Shown here: positions 17,278 to 25,544 of the stretch, in pieces
How positions within the stretch are numbered: position 1 is the first letter of the stretch
How the letters are laid out: each line of letters starts with the position of its first letter
Origin: Anaerolineales bacterium HSG24
GTDB taxonomy: Bacteria > Chloroflexota > Anaerolineae > 4572-78 > J111
DNA: 47,085 bases
Assembly (NCBI GenBank): GCA_030377895.1
Contig: JAUCGB010000020.1
Coordinates: 1-47,085, forward strand
Direction of reading: 5' to 3'
Position numbers and translations under genes: made by a program
Notes under the pieces: model-generated
Database searches by the model: none
Seen by the model: only the letters and a program-made list of their open reading frames with translations
What the model was told of the DNA's origin: nothing

Positions 17278-17440
17278 CTTGCTACCCGATAAACTGGTTT
17301 AGAAAAAGCTAAAACAGGAACACAGAGTTTCACAGAGACGCACAGAGGAACACAGAGGAAAGAATAATTCGCTTTTTCTCCGTGAAACTCTGTGTTCCTC
17401 TGTGAAACTCTGTGTTAATTAGTTCAGGCTGTCGGGTACT
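17278..17440 (-). repeat. Palindromic element family A (TACCCGACA/CACAGAG), copy 1, reverse orientation
   Basis: Begins CTTGCTACCCGATAAACTGG and ends TGTCGGGTACT. The arms are built of CACAGAG units (ACACAGAGTTTCACAGAG and its complement) around an AT-rich centre, so almost the whole element can fold into one hairpin. It is related to the copies at 19753, 20843 and 30728. It lies directly after aroQ. The remaining spacer to 17567 holds a second dispersed repeat (about 17489-17549) and no gene. Confidence 0.85.
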
Positions 17441-17488
17441 AAGTAACCGATCAGCATGCCAAATAGTTACAATATCACAGGGATAATC

Positions 17489-17551
17489 CCCTTCGGCGTA
17501 AGCTCAGTCGAACGCTCAGGGAACGTTGGAGGTTATTTTTCTGGAACTCTC
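17489..17551. repeat. Dispersed repeat, second copy of the GGAACGTTGG/TTCTGGAACTC block
   Basis: CCTTCGGCGTAAGCTCAGTC, then GCTCAGGGAACGTTGG and TTATTTTTCTGGAACTC, matching 16245-16290. It ends just before the AAGGAG ribosome site of the gene at 17568. The open frame reaching back to 17526 is repeat sequence. Confidence 0.7.
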
Positions 17552-17567
17552 TTATAAGGAGAATTTC

Positions 17568-18386
17568 ATGCAGTTATCATCAGATGATGCTAAATTATTC
17601 TACAAAATATTATGGCCATTATATTTTTACACCAATCAACAACTGAACGTGGTGGAAAACGTCTCAGCCCCTGAAGACTTTGAACAACCCCCTCAAGAAA
17701 AAAGTTTTAAGGTCAGAGATGCCTTATTTAAGAATCTCCAGTTGATTGATCAGTTTGTGGCGGCTAATCCAAATAAGTTAAGCGAATCGGAACTCAAAAT
17801 CGCACACAGTTGGAAAAAAATAGTCGTTGGTCGATTTTATATATTTCGTTTTCTAAAACGACATGCCATCTTTGTGTCAGCAGAAGGAACAGACCAAATT
17901 TATGGCGTGCTTGGCATTACTAATTCCATTCAAGAGATGTTTTATGGGGCCAAGTTACCATTATTAGTCCATACTGCTCTCTTACCTTTTAAGGGAAAGA
18001 TTATTTATGATGGTGTAATATCACCCTATTCTATTAGTTTCGGCAGTGGGATACGAGGTAATATCAACGAGGCTTATCAGCGAGCCAAACAAAACAAACG
18101 ACTGATTGTCACGTTTGAGCCGGAACTTCAGACCTCAACGCCCAAAAAAGAACTCCCCGATTGGCGACCCACGCTCAGAGAACTAGTAGCAACCACCAAA
18201 CGTTTAAAGGGAGCCGATAATATTCTACAAACCAAATCCTACACCGTCCTAAAAGCCAGTGCCGAATTGGCGCATGCCGCGACGTATGCCCCCGATGATT
18301 TAGGTTATCTGGACAAGTTAACTCGTAAAGTGGAACGGGCCATAAAACAAATGAACACCGTTATTAAACGAGCGGAGTGGGAATAG
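17568..18386 (+). CDS. Conserved-looking protein of unknown function
   Basis: I do not recognise this 272-aa protein. It is soluble, with no signal peptide or membrane helix. Visible features are an N-terminal helix region ending in LFKNLQLIDQFV and a core with KIVVGRFYIFRFLKRHAIFVS. A beta-rich middle (IYGVLGITNSI, LPLLVHTALLPFKGKIIYDG) is followed by a basic helical C-terminus. Start ATG 17568 is chosen because AAGGAG lies 6 nt upstream, and the 14 earlier codons fall in a dispersed repeat. It is monocistronic, after aroQ and a palindromic element. Coding character looks genuine (even codon use, no repeats). Confidence 0.75.
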   Translation: MQLSSDDAKLFYKILWPLYFYTNQQLNVVENVSAPEDFEQPPQEKSFKVRDALFKNLQLIDQFVAANPNKLSESELKIAHSWKKIVVGRFYIFRFLKRHAIFVSAEGTDQIYGVLGITNSIQEMFYGAKLPLLVHTALLPFKGKIIYDGVISPYSISFGSGIRGNINEAYQRAKQNKRLIVTFEPELQTSTPKKELPDWRPTLRELVATTKRLKGADNILQTKSYTVLKASAELAHAATYAPDDLGYLDKLTRKVERAIKQMNTVIKRAEWE

Positions 18387-18512
18387 GTTATCTCTTCCAT
18401 CGTCGGATATAGCATGACAGCGGTCACTATTCATGCCACAATAGAAACACCGACATGGCTCCGCTGGCAACGCCTTGCCGAGTCGCGGTCAGATTCATGT
18501 TGAGGTGTTTTT

Positions 18513-18569
18513 ATGACCACAATTGGCGTTGACATGATCGAACTCAGTCGCATCCGACAGGTATGGTGA
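18513..18569 (+). pseudogene. acpS: 5' stub of holo-ACP synthase gene
   Basis: An 18-codon frame reads MTTIGVDMIELSRIRQVW then stop. It matches the AcpS N-terminus (consensus IxGIGVDIxEIxRIR), including the metal-binding Asp. GAGGTG lies 5 nt before the ATG, so the original start signals remain. After RIRQ the similarity ends, a stop follows, and 29 bp later the 3' end of the convergent DtxR-type gene begins. The rest of acpS (about 100 codons) is absent, apparently lost by a deletion or rearrangement at ~18560. A functional copy must exist elsewhere. Confidence 0.6.
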
Positions 18570-18597
18570 CAGATTTGCTGGCTTCCCTGTCCTATAA

Positions 18598-19302
18598 TTA
18601 CACCATCACCATCGGTGGTTTACTAAGCACCCAAATCGAAGAGGCCAGTTCATGTCCAATCACCTGCTCGTTTTGGCCTAATTTCAGGCGTAACGGCCCA
18701 TCAAACGGCGCTCGACTAATTAGCTCAAAACTAGCCCTCGGCACAAGGCCGATACTTTCCATATACTGTAATTTATCTTCATGACGCTCTCGTACTCGGC
18801 TAATTTTGCCAGCAGTTCCGGGAGGGATAACATTGAGTGGTTTATCCCCCAATAGAGGCATGACCCCACTCTTAGTCGGAATTGGATTGCCATGCGGACA
18901 GGTTTCCGGATGACCCATCAACCTATCAATCCGGTCTTCTAAAATTTGATTGATTCCCTTTTGTAACACATCCGCTTGGTCATGTGCCTCATGCCAGCCA
19001 AACTGTAGCTGATCGACCAAAAACCGCTCTACCAACCGATGACGGCGAATACTCAGCAAAGCGACTTTCTCGCCCGTTGGCAGTAATTTTACCCCTTGAT
19101 ATGGTACATGCTCAACCAATCCCAACTTGTCTAAACGGCGAACCATCCGCACAGCGGCAGGGCCAGAGACATCAAGCCGCTCGGCAATCGCAGTATTGTT
19201 GACCCAAGCCTTTCCATGCCCTAAACGATAAATTTCGGCTAAATAATCACGCATGGTATCGCTGATTTTATCATTGGAAACTGACACAGTTTTTCTTGAC
19301 AT
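18598..19302 (-). CDS. DtxR/MntR-family metal-responsive transcriptional regulator
   Basis: A 234-aa protein with the three-part DtxR layout. It has a winged HTH (WVNNTAIAERLDVSGPAAVRMVRRL), a dimerisation/metal domain (RHRLVERFLVD to HPETCPHGNPIP), and a C-terminal FeoA/SH3-like domain. Family members repress Mn or Fe uptake genes when metal-loaded. From recalled alignments, the ancillary-site residues (His of RHR, Glu of VER, His of EAH) are kept. The usual C/E-x-x-E-H primary-site segment reads D-V-L-Q-K, so the Glu and His ligands are replaced. No transporter gene is adjacent, so targets are unknown. No clear ribosome site is seen before the ATG at 19302. Confidence 0.9.
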   Translation of the reverse strand: MSRKTVSVSNDKISDTMRDYLAEIYRLGHGKAWVNNTAIAERLDVSGPAAVRMVRRLDKLGLVEHVPYQGVKLLPTGEKVALLSIRRHRLVERFLVDQLQFGWHEAHDQADVLQKGINQILEDRIDRLMGHPETCPHGNPIPTKSGVMPLLGDKPLNVIPPGTAGKISRVRERHEDKLQYMESIGLVPRASFELISRAPFDGPLRLKLGQNEQVIGHELASSIWVLSKPPMVMV

Positions 19303-19371
19303 ATAAGTTTTATGACATGCTACGCTAACCGAAACCTTAAATGATTCAGCCCCCTTGTGCCCAAACTAGGT

Positions 19372-19470
19372 TTGGAAACACAATTGCTCAAGCAAACTCT
19401 GTTTGCAATATGCCAGAAACAGAGTTTCTATGGCAAATACGTTCCCAATTTGAAGATTGGGAACGAGGGG
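19372..19470. repeat. Dispersed repeat family B, copy 2
   Basis: TGGAAACACAATTGCTCAAG through GATTGGGAACGAGGGG, the partner of 1049-1152. It preserves GCAAACTCTGTTTGC, CCAGAAACAGAG and the terminal GTTCCCAAT/ATTGGGAAC hairpin. It lies in the promoter-side spacer of the DtxR-type gene. The whole spacer 19303-19973 has no supported gene, just this repeat and the nested family A element. Confidence 0.8.
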
Positions 19471-19719
19471 GGATGGAAAATTCTTAACCGCTTAATGGCT
19501 TCGGTCAAGTAGTATACGTTAATTTGATTTTTAACCACTGTTAAATTTAAGGTTCAGCAGATCAATCAATTAACTTAACTTCAGCTATTGCTTGTCTGAA
19601 CCGTTCCACATATTATCTTCAATTGTCTGTAGCTGGCAAATTCACGCCTATTTGATTAAAAATTCAGATACCTTACCAATTTTTCCGCCAATTCGCCACC
19701 ACAATCTTCAGTACTCGAC

Positions 19720-19939
19720 AAAAAAGTTAGCCAAAACTATTTTATTGGGCTCAGTACCCGACAGAAAGGTTAGCCAAAACTAATTAGCACAGAGTTTCAC
19801 AGAGGAACACAGAGTTTCACAAAGAAAAAGCGATTTATTTTTTCCTCTGTGCCCCTCTGTGCGTCTCTGTGAAACTCTGTGTTCCTGTTTTAGCCTTCCT
19901 TAAACCACTTTGTTGGGTAGCAAGTTGTCGGGTAGCAAG
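19720..19939 (+). repeat. Palindromic element family A, copy 2, apparently nested in another copy
   Basis: A near-complete element runs from AGTACCCGACAGAAAGG (19753) to TTGGGTAGCAAG (19924). It is flanked on the left by another left end, AGTACTCGACA then GTTAGCCAAAACT (19720-19747), and on the right by another right end, TTGTCGGGTAGCAAG (19925-19939). Two left ends followed by two right ends is the expected layout of one element inserted into a second. Arms carry CACAGAG units and their complements, including TCTCTGTGAAACTCTGTG. Confidence 0.8.
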
Positions 19940-19973
19940 TCTTTTGTCTTCGTTTGGGCGGGATGCCTGCGCT

Positions 19974-20795
19974 CTAACTTTGTAATGTTTGCAAGACTAA
20001 TTCATGCAATTCAGGCGTGGTGGTGGCAAGTAGACTAAATCGCTCGGTGAGGGTGTTGATAGCCGGAAGTGGCTCACCGTTCATAGCGGAGATGACACCC
20101 CCTACTTCATTAATAAGGAGCGCAGGGGCCAAAAAATTCTCTGGCGTTAATGTATCTCGGCTATCAAGATGAATGGCACAACTCCCTGTTGCGACCATAG
20201 TTAAAGATAAGATTGCCGCCCCCAAACTACGAATACCCCGAAATCGCGCCATAAATTGGTTAATGTGAGGCGGAACGAGGTAATTATTGAGGTCACAACT
20301 TAACAATATATCTCCAAATTCAGTCGGAACAAGTGGCTTAATCGGCTCATTATTAAAAAACGCCCCGCCTCCTTTCGCGGCCCAGTAACTGTCACCCGAA
20401 AAGAGATTACCAATAAAAGCGTACTGAAGTGTCTCAATAGAAACTGGTTCAGAGGCGGGGAATAAGGCCAATGCGGTTCCGGCAGGAGCTAGGCCACGCG
20501 AAAAATTCTCCGACCCATCAACGGGGTCAAGAACAAGGGTAAACTGTGGTTCGCCTCGACCAAACTGTCTGGGTTCGTCCCCTTCTTCTGACCATAGATT
20601 GACTGAGTACGGGAATTTCTGTTCCAAATAGGTACAGACAGCCTCATCTGCCGCTAAATCAAACCATTTTACCTGATCCCCCTTGGCGTTGGTTTGTCCT
20701 GTATGCCAATCTTCTGGAGTAGGTTTATGGGTCGCTTGAAAAACAAGTCGAAAAATATTATCTAAATGTGTGATGATTTCTTTTGTTTGATACAT
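19974..20795 (-). CDS. Inositol monophosphatase-family protein
   Basis: A 273-aa member of the Li-sensitive phosphatase fold (IMPase, CysQ, FBPase-like). The first metal site is WSEEGDE and the second is LVLDPVDGSENFSRG (the DPxDGSxN motif). The region SLTMVATGSCAIHLDSRD matches the substrate strand. The third motif, usually W-D-x-A-A before the final E-x-G-G, reads P-E-N-F-L-A with INEVGG following. The conserved WD pair is therefore replaced, which may change metal binding or substrate. Both flanks carry family A palindromic elements, so the gene looks like a single cassette between them. Confidence 0.85.
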   Translation of the reverse strand: MYQTKEIITHLDNIFRLVFQATHKPTPEDWHTGQTNAKGDQVKWFDLAADEAVCTYLEQKFPYSVNLWSEEGDEPRQFGRGEPQFTLVLDPVDGSENFSRGLAPAGTALALFPASEPVSIETLQYAFIGNLFSGDSYWAAKGGGAFFNNEPIKPLVPTEFGDILLSCDLNNYLVPPHINQFMARFRGIRSLGAAILSLTMVATGSCAIHLDSRDTLTPENFLAPALLINEVGGVISAMNGEPLPAINTLTERFSLLATTTPELHELVLQTLQS

Positions 20796-20842
20796 GGGTT
20801 TTTCCTCGTAGACTATTCGATGGTTTCGATATTCATCTCTTC

Positions 20843-20994
20843 AGTACCCGACAGAAAAGTTAGCCAAAACTAATTAGCACAGAGTTTCACAGAGGAACAC
20901 AGAGTTTCACAGAGAAAAAACGAATTATTCTTTCCTCTGTGAAACTCTGTGTTCCTGTTTTAGCCTTCCCTAAACCACTTTGTCGGGTAGCAAG
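20843..20994 (+). repeat. Palindromic element family A, copy 3
   Basis: Runs from AGTACCCGACAGAAAAGTTA to TTTGTCGGGTAGCAAG. Left arm: TAGCACAGAGTTTCACAGAG then GAACACAGAG. Right arm: CTCTGTGAAACTCTGTG then TTCCTG and TTTTAGCC. It is the cleanest example of the family, about 152 bp, and could fold as one imperfect hairpin. The spacer from 20995 to 21269 shows no supported gene. Confidence 0.85.
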
Positions 20995-21269
20995 ATTCAT
21001 CTCACGAAAAACTATATCATAAGCTGATGATAAACACCAATTTTTGTATGCTGGAACGGCTATTCGTGGGGCACTACAGCGAATGGGTGCGACCATTCGT
21101 TGGTCATCTCTCCATATCTCTCCATCAATAAATCGGAATCGTTTGCCTCAAGACCATCCACTCAGGTATAATGAGCGGGTGGTTTTGTTTTTCCAAATCT
21201 CCAAATTGAAGGCAAGCTACTATCATTCACCCAGCGCGAAGCCTCCCGTAGAGGAATGAGAATAATAGT

Positions 21270-21315
21270 CTTGTCGATTGCCAAACGCGCAACTTATTTA
21301 ATCCCGATTCCTACG
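21270..21315. repeat. Dispersed AACGCGCAACTTATTTAAT repeat, copy 2
   Basis: CTTGTCGATTGCCAAACGCG, CAACTTATTTAATCCCGATT, CCTACGAATG. It shares its tail with 2485-2525 (before aroA) and 39487-39533 (before the SGNH gene). Here it forms the 5' boundary of a broken PIN-domain gene. Confidence 0.75.
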
Positions 21316-21493
21316 AATGATAAAAACAAACTGGAAATTGCTTCGGATTTGGAACGAACAGGTCAATCCACAGTCGGGCAGATCCGATGATTGCGGCAGT
21401 AGCTTTGCAACATGGATTAACAGGTGCAGGGTATTTCAGCGAATAGGAATGACAGAAAAGCTATTGTCTGAAATTTTAACAAGGATAAGATAA
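21316..21493 (+). pseudogene. VapC-like PIN-domain toxin remnant, frameshifted and 5'-truncated
   Basis: Three frames in succession spell the C-terminal half of a PIN ribonuclease. Frame one reads KLEIASDLERTGQ (~21316-21377), the next reads ADPMIAAVALQHGLT (21378-21422), and the third reads RVFQRIGMTEKLLSEI to a stop at 21491-21493. The order and wording match VapC proteins, where an LE-G-(Q/T)-I-G stretch leads to D-x-x-I-A-A-x-A-x-x-x-G-L-T-L-V-T and ends in F-x-R-I. The conserved Asp of DPMIAA is a catalytic carboxylate of the family. The 5' half is absent at a dispersed repeat. No antitoxin remnant was recognised. Confidence 0.6.
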
Positions 21494-21495
21494 AA

Positions 21496-22509
21496 ATGAA
21501 ATATAATTCTAAAATTGTTGTAATATTTTGCTTGATAATTTTAATCAGCCATGCTTTAGCGATACCCAATCAAGCCTATGGCTTTTTTGAACCACTTTGG
21601 CAGGCCGGGGAGACACCTTCGACCAATATAACTCTGGTTACTTATGGCAAATACGAAGGGTTATTAGCCAAAGATATTAAAGGAATTGTGCAGGATGACA
21701 AGGGCTATCTCTATCTTGGCACAAACGAAGGAATTTGGAAATATAATGGTAGTCAATTTTATCAACTACTTAGCGAGCGAAATGGACTCTCATCGAATAG
21801 CGTATTTGGTCTGATCCTCGATAGTCAGGGGAACATGTGGGCGAGTACCAATAAGGGTCTCAATAAAATCAGTAACGGCGAAGTGGTTGCTGTATTTAGT
21901 CCTGATGCGACCATTTGGACCAAAGCGATTGAAGATACGGCGGGGAATATATGGTTCGTTGATTTGGCTGGCGGCCTGTTGAATAAAGTTCAAAATGATG
22001 AACTTGTAGTCACATACTCTGCCGAGGATATCGATGCCCTTAATGGCATATTCAAACTGTTCCCTAATTCAGAAGGCGGAATTTGGGTCGGTACTAGCGA
22101 TGGTCTGCTTAAGTTTAATGATGACCATGTTGAGCAACACATAACCGCTGACGACGGATTACGGAGTAACCGCGTTCATGAGATTTTTGCGGATCAGGAT
22201 AATAGCGTTTGGGTTTCTGATATTGACGGTGGGTTGAGTGAAATCTCAGACGGGACATCACAAGTTGAACCAATTGCCGGTTATTTAGAAACCGCATTAG
22301 TTGATACAGACAATACCTTTTGGCTTGGCTCATCGAGTGGCTTAGTTCGGTATCGAGATGGAGAAGAGCCAGTAATTTATACGATTGCAGATGGTTTGGC
22401 CGATAACTATGTGCTTAATATCTTTGAAGACCGAGACGGTAATATATGGATTGGCACGGCCAACGGGGTGAGTAAAATCACCAAAAAAACCAGTTGTAGA
22501 GGGATATGA
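21496..22509 (+). CDS. Two-component-type beta-propeller sensor kinase, N-terminal part (frameshifted)
   Basis: The N-terminal 337 codons of a giant sensor start with a signal peptide/anchor (IVVIFCLIILISHALA), then about six ~40-residue propeller repeats of the Reg_prop type (D-x-x-G-x-x-W-x-G-T-x-x-G-L). The frame terminates soon after an A7 run at 22483-22489. Removing one A makes the frame continue through KPVVEGYEGYKIYSQLVDQQ into the next ORF, giving a single 1071-aa protein. The ligand-sensing propeller would be periplasmic/extracytoplasmic, as in BT-type hybrid sensors. A ribosome site AAGGATAAGA precedes the ATG by 5-6 nt. Confidence 0.85.
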   Translation: MKYNSKIVVIFCLIILISHALAIPNQAYGFFEPLWQAGETPSTNITLVTYGKYEGLLAKDIKGIVQDDKGYLYLGTNEGIWKYNGSQFYQLLSERNGLSSNSVFGLILDSQGNMWASTNKGLNKISNGEVVAVFSPDATIWTKAIEDTAGNIWFVDLAGGLLNKVQNDELVVTYSAEDIDALNGIFKLFPNSEGGIWVGTSDGLLKFNDDHVEQHITADDGLRSNRVHEIFADQDNSVWVSDIDGGLSEISDGTSQVEPIAGYLETALVDTDNTFWLGSSSGLVRYRDGEEPVIYTIADGLADNYVLNIFEDRDGNIWIGTANGVSKITKKTSCRGI

Positions 22510-22531
22510 AGGGTATAAAATATATTCTCAG

Positions 22532-24712
22532 TTGGTTGACCAACAAGGACAAATTTGGTTAGGAACCGCCAACGGTCTGCATATTATGGCCGATGGGCAA
22601 ATCATCAAATCGTATACCCAAGAAGACGGCCTTGGCTCCGATAACATTAAGGCAATTGTGGAGGATAAAGATCACAATATATGGGTCGGCACCACTGACG
22701 GGCTAACCCTTTTGAAAGATGGCAAAGTGGAGCGAGTTTATCGAACAGAAGATGGACTGGTTAATAATACGGTTTGGTCGCTACTGCTTGATAATCAAGA
22801 CCGACTATGGGTTGGAACTGCTTTGGGAATTATGTTGATTGAGCATGAAGAGGTTATTAAAACGGTTTCGGGGATACCTGAAGACAGTAAGTCTCTAATA
22901 ATGTCACTGGTACAAGATAAAGATGGTCATGTTTGGGCGGGTGCATACAGAGAAGGGGTGTTTTTGTTGGATAATGAAGGTGGGTTACTGCGGTATTATG
23001 GTGAAAGTGACGGACTTATTGGGACGAATGTTCGAATCATCACTGCTGACATGCAAGGTAATGTCTGGATAGTGACCTCTGATGGTGGGGTTCATAAAGT
23101 CGTTAATCAAGAGATTGTCAAGGTTTATACTGGCGAAGATGGGCCGTTTTTTGATAATCCACGCTCAATTGTCGTGGGTGACGACGAGACGGTTTGGGTC
23201 GGTTTGGACGGTGGCTTAGGTGTAACCAGTATCGTAGATGGCGAATTTAAAAAGAACTACTCTTATGCCGATGGTTTAGTCAACGCTACCATATATTCTC
23301 TGAATAAGGATGCAGACGGCAATATTTTAATTGGCACAGGCGGCGGACTGGTCAAACTTGACCCCACGCCATTCCAAATAGGAACGGAGATTGATGCCGT
23401 CACCATACCGCAGATTGATGAGCAAGGGCGACAGTATGAGTTGACGCTGACCAGCACAGACGTTGATCGTTATCAGTTAAATTATGACCAAAATTCGCTT
23501 CGGTTTCGGTATGCGAGTTTAGATCACCGAGTCGAAACCAAGCGATTTCAGACGATTTTAGAAGGATATGATGAGGTTTGGCAAGACATGGGGCCACAAA
23601 CCTCACGGACATACATGAACCTCCCTGCCGGAAATTACACTTTTCGGGTGAAAACGCAGAATTTTGATGGCAGTTGGAGTCCTGATGAAGCCTCGACTGT
23701 CGTAACCCTTCCGCCCCCTTGGTGGGAAACCGTGTGGTTTAGAGGGCTAACGATTATTGTAGTCATTGGGTTAGTGGTCGGTTTGTTCCGATGGCGAGTT
23801 AGGTCGATTGAAGCTTTGAATCAGCAATTGGAAAATCAAGTGGCAGAACGAACCAAGGAACTGACTGAACGGGGCGAAGAGTTGGCCCGCTCTAATGGAC
23901 AGCTAACCGTAGCCCAACAAGAACTTAAAGAAACTAATGAAACCCTGGAAACACAAGTCGCCAAGCGGACGCGTGCTTTGGAGATTGTATTAGGCAAACT
24001 ACAGGAAGCGGATCGGGCAAAATCACAATTCATTACCATGATGAGCCATGAGTTGCGAACCCCATTGCATGCTATCAATGGTTTTGCGGAACTATTACTA
24101 ATGGGGTTGAGTGGTGACTTACCAGAACAGTCTCATAATGATATTCAACTCATATACAACAACGGACAACATCTACTGACCTTAATCAACGACATTTTAG
24201 ACATCAGTCAAATCGAATCGGGAAATATTCAGATAGAGCGCGAGTTATTAATAGTACAGGAAGTTATAGAAGATGTATTGACCAATTCTATATCATTGGT
24301 CAAAGATAAACAGATAGAAATGGTGAGTTCTGTTTCTGATGACTTGCCGTCACTGTATGTAGACAGGACACATTTGAAACAAATATTGCTAAATCTGATG
24401 AGCAATGCCATCAAGTTTACCTCTGAAGGCACGGTGATAATTTCAGTGCGTCAGGAATCAACGGATAAAATTTGCTTTTCTGTAAAAGATAGCGGCATTG
24501 GAATACCAGCGAATAAACTGGAGTCGATATTCGGATACTTCCAACAAGCGGATATGTCAGATGCTCGGCAGTATGGTGGTACAGGGTTGGGTCTGACAAT
24601 TTGTAAGCAGTTGGTGGAGTTGCATGATGGCGAAATTGGGGTGAATAGCGAGGAAGACGTTGGCTCTGAATTTTGGTTTATAATGCCTTTAACAACAAGT
24701 CCGCTTCCTTAG
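22532..24712 (+). CDS. Beta-propeller sensor histidine kinase, C-terminal part
   Basis: This frame is really open from the A7 slip site; TTG at 22532 is just the first possible start and has no clear ribosome site. It holds the remaining propeller blades (IWLGTANGLHIM, IWVGTTDGLTLL, LWVGTALGIMLI), then a Y_Y_Y domain (LNYDQNSLRFRYASLDH to LPAGNYTFRVKTQ). One membrane helix follows (GLTIIVVIGLVVGLF), then a coiled coil and HisKA with its phospho-His in MMSHELRTPLHAI (residue 851 of the joined protein). HATPase motifs are NLMSNAIKF, DSGIGIP, GTGLGLTICK. There is no receiver. On its own this part would lack the signal peptide and first blades. Confidence 0.87.
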   Translation: MVDQQGQIWLGTANGLHIMADGQIIKSYTQEDGLGSDNIKAIVEDKDHNIWVGTTDGLTLLKDGKVERVYRTEDGLVNNTVWSLLLDNQDRLWVGTALGIMLIEHEEVIKTVSGIPEDSKSLIMSLVQDKDGHVWAGAYREGVFLLDNEGGLLRYYGESDGLIGTNVRIITADMQGNVWIVTSDGGVHKVVNQEIVKVYTGEDGPFFDNPRSIVVGDDETVWVGLDGGLGVTSIVDGEFKKNYSYADGLVNATIYSLNKDADGNILIGTGGGLVKLDPTPFQIGTEIDAVTIPQIDEQGRQYELTLTSTDVDRYQLNYDQNSLRFRYASLDHRVETKRFQTILEGYDEVWQDMGPQTSRTYMNLPAGNYTFRVKTQNFDGSWSPDEASTVVTLPPPWWETVWFRGLTIIVVIGLVVGLFRWRVRSIEALNQQLENQVAERTKELTERGEELARSNGQLTVAQQELKETNETLETQVAKRTRALEIVLGKLQEADRAKSQFITMMSHELRTPLHAINGFAELLLMGLSGDLPEQSHNDIQLIYNNGQHLLTLINDILDISQIESGNIQIERELLIVQEVIEDVLTNSISLVKDKQIEMVSSVSDDLPSLYVDRTHLKQILLNLMSNAIKFTSEGTVIISVRQESTDKICFSVKDSGIGIPANKLESIFGYFQQADMSDARQYGGTGLGLTICKQLVELHDGEIGVNSEEDVGSEFWFIMPLTTSPLP

Positions 24713-24764
24713 CTGATGAAAATTAATTCATCTTTGTAGCTTAACTTGTTACAGAAGAAAAAAG

Positions 24765-25219
<455 letters not shown>

Positions 25220-25262
25220 CTGTATTTTTCCCAAGGCCCATCAGTGCGTTGAGGTTGCTAAT

Positions 25263-25544
25263 TCAAAGACCAAGTTGTTCTCTTACCTCCTCAATCGGTG
25301 TTCCTCGCTTATTTTTTGTCCCTCGTTCATCAAGAAACTGCATTAGTGCTTTATTACGACGAGTAGCAATAATCTCTTGTTCAAAATCAGTCTCATTTCC
25401 GATGAAAAAAGTTTGCTCATTGGTGACATAGGATAGAAAAAATTTTGTGCCGTCCGCCAATTGCAAGATTAAATCAGTGGTTTGAGCCAACTTGAATATT
25501 TCGCTGAATATTTCAGGTTGCTCTGAAATTGTTATGACTTTCAT
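25263..25544 (-). CDS. Probable antitoxin, downstream partner of the RelE-like toxin
   Basis: A 93-aa acidic small protein overlapping the toxin stop by 4 nt. It has an N-terminal domain (ITISEQPEIFSEIFKLA) and a beta-rich middle (LILQLADGTKFFLSYV). The C-terminal motif is DFEQEIIATRRNKALMQFLDER. This pattern is known to me from cyanobacterial and Chloroflexota small proteins paired with RelE/ParE toxins. It is the second gene of the pair, so toxin precedes antitoxin, as in HigBA-type order. Function as antitoxin is inferred mainly from position and size. Confidence 0.7.
   Translation of the reverse strand: MKVITISEQPEIFSEIFKLAQTTDLILQLADGTKFFLSYVTNEQTFFIGNETDFEQEIIATRRNKALMQFLDERGTKNKRGTPIEEVREQLGL

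Noticed and set aside
18414..18503. 29-codon frame before the acpS stub
   Set aside because: No ribosome site or recognised family; kept only as a possible piece of the same rearrangement.
19592..19783. 63-codon plus-strand frame in the 19.3-20.0 kb spacer
   Set aside because: Its 3' third lies in family A repeat ends and the rest shows no motif or start signals.
20887..21259. Small frames on both strands after family A copy 3
   Set aside because: Partly repeat-derived, overlapping each other on opposite strands, with no motif or ribosome site.
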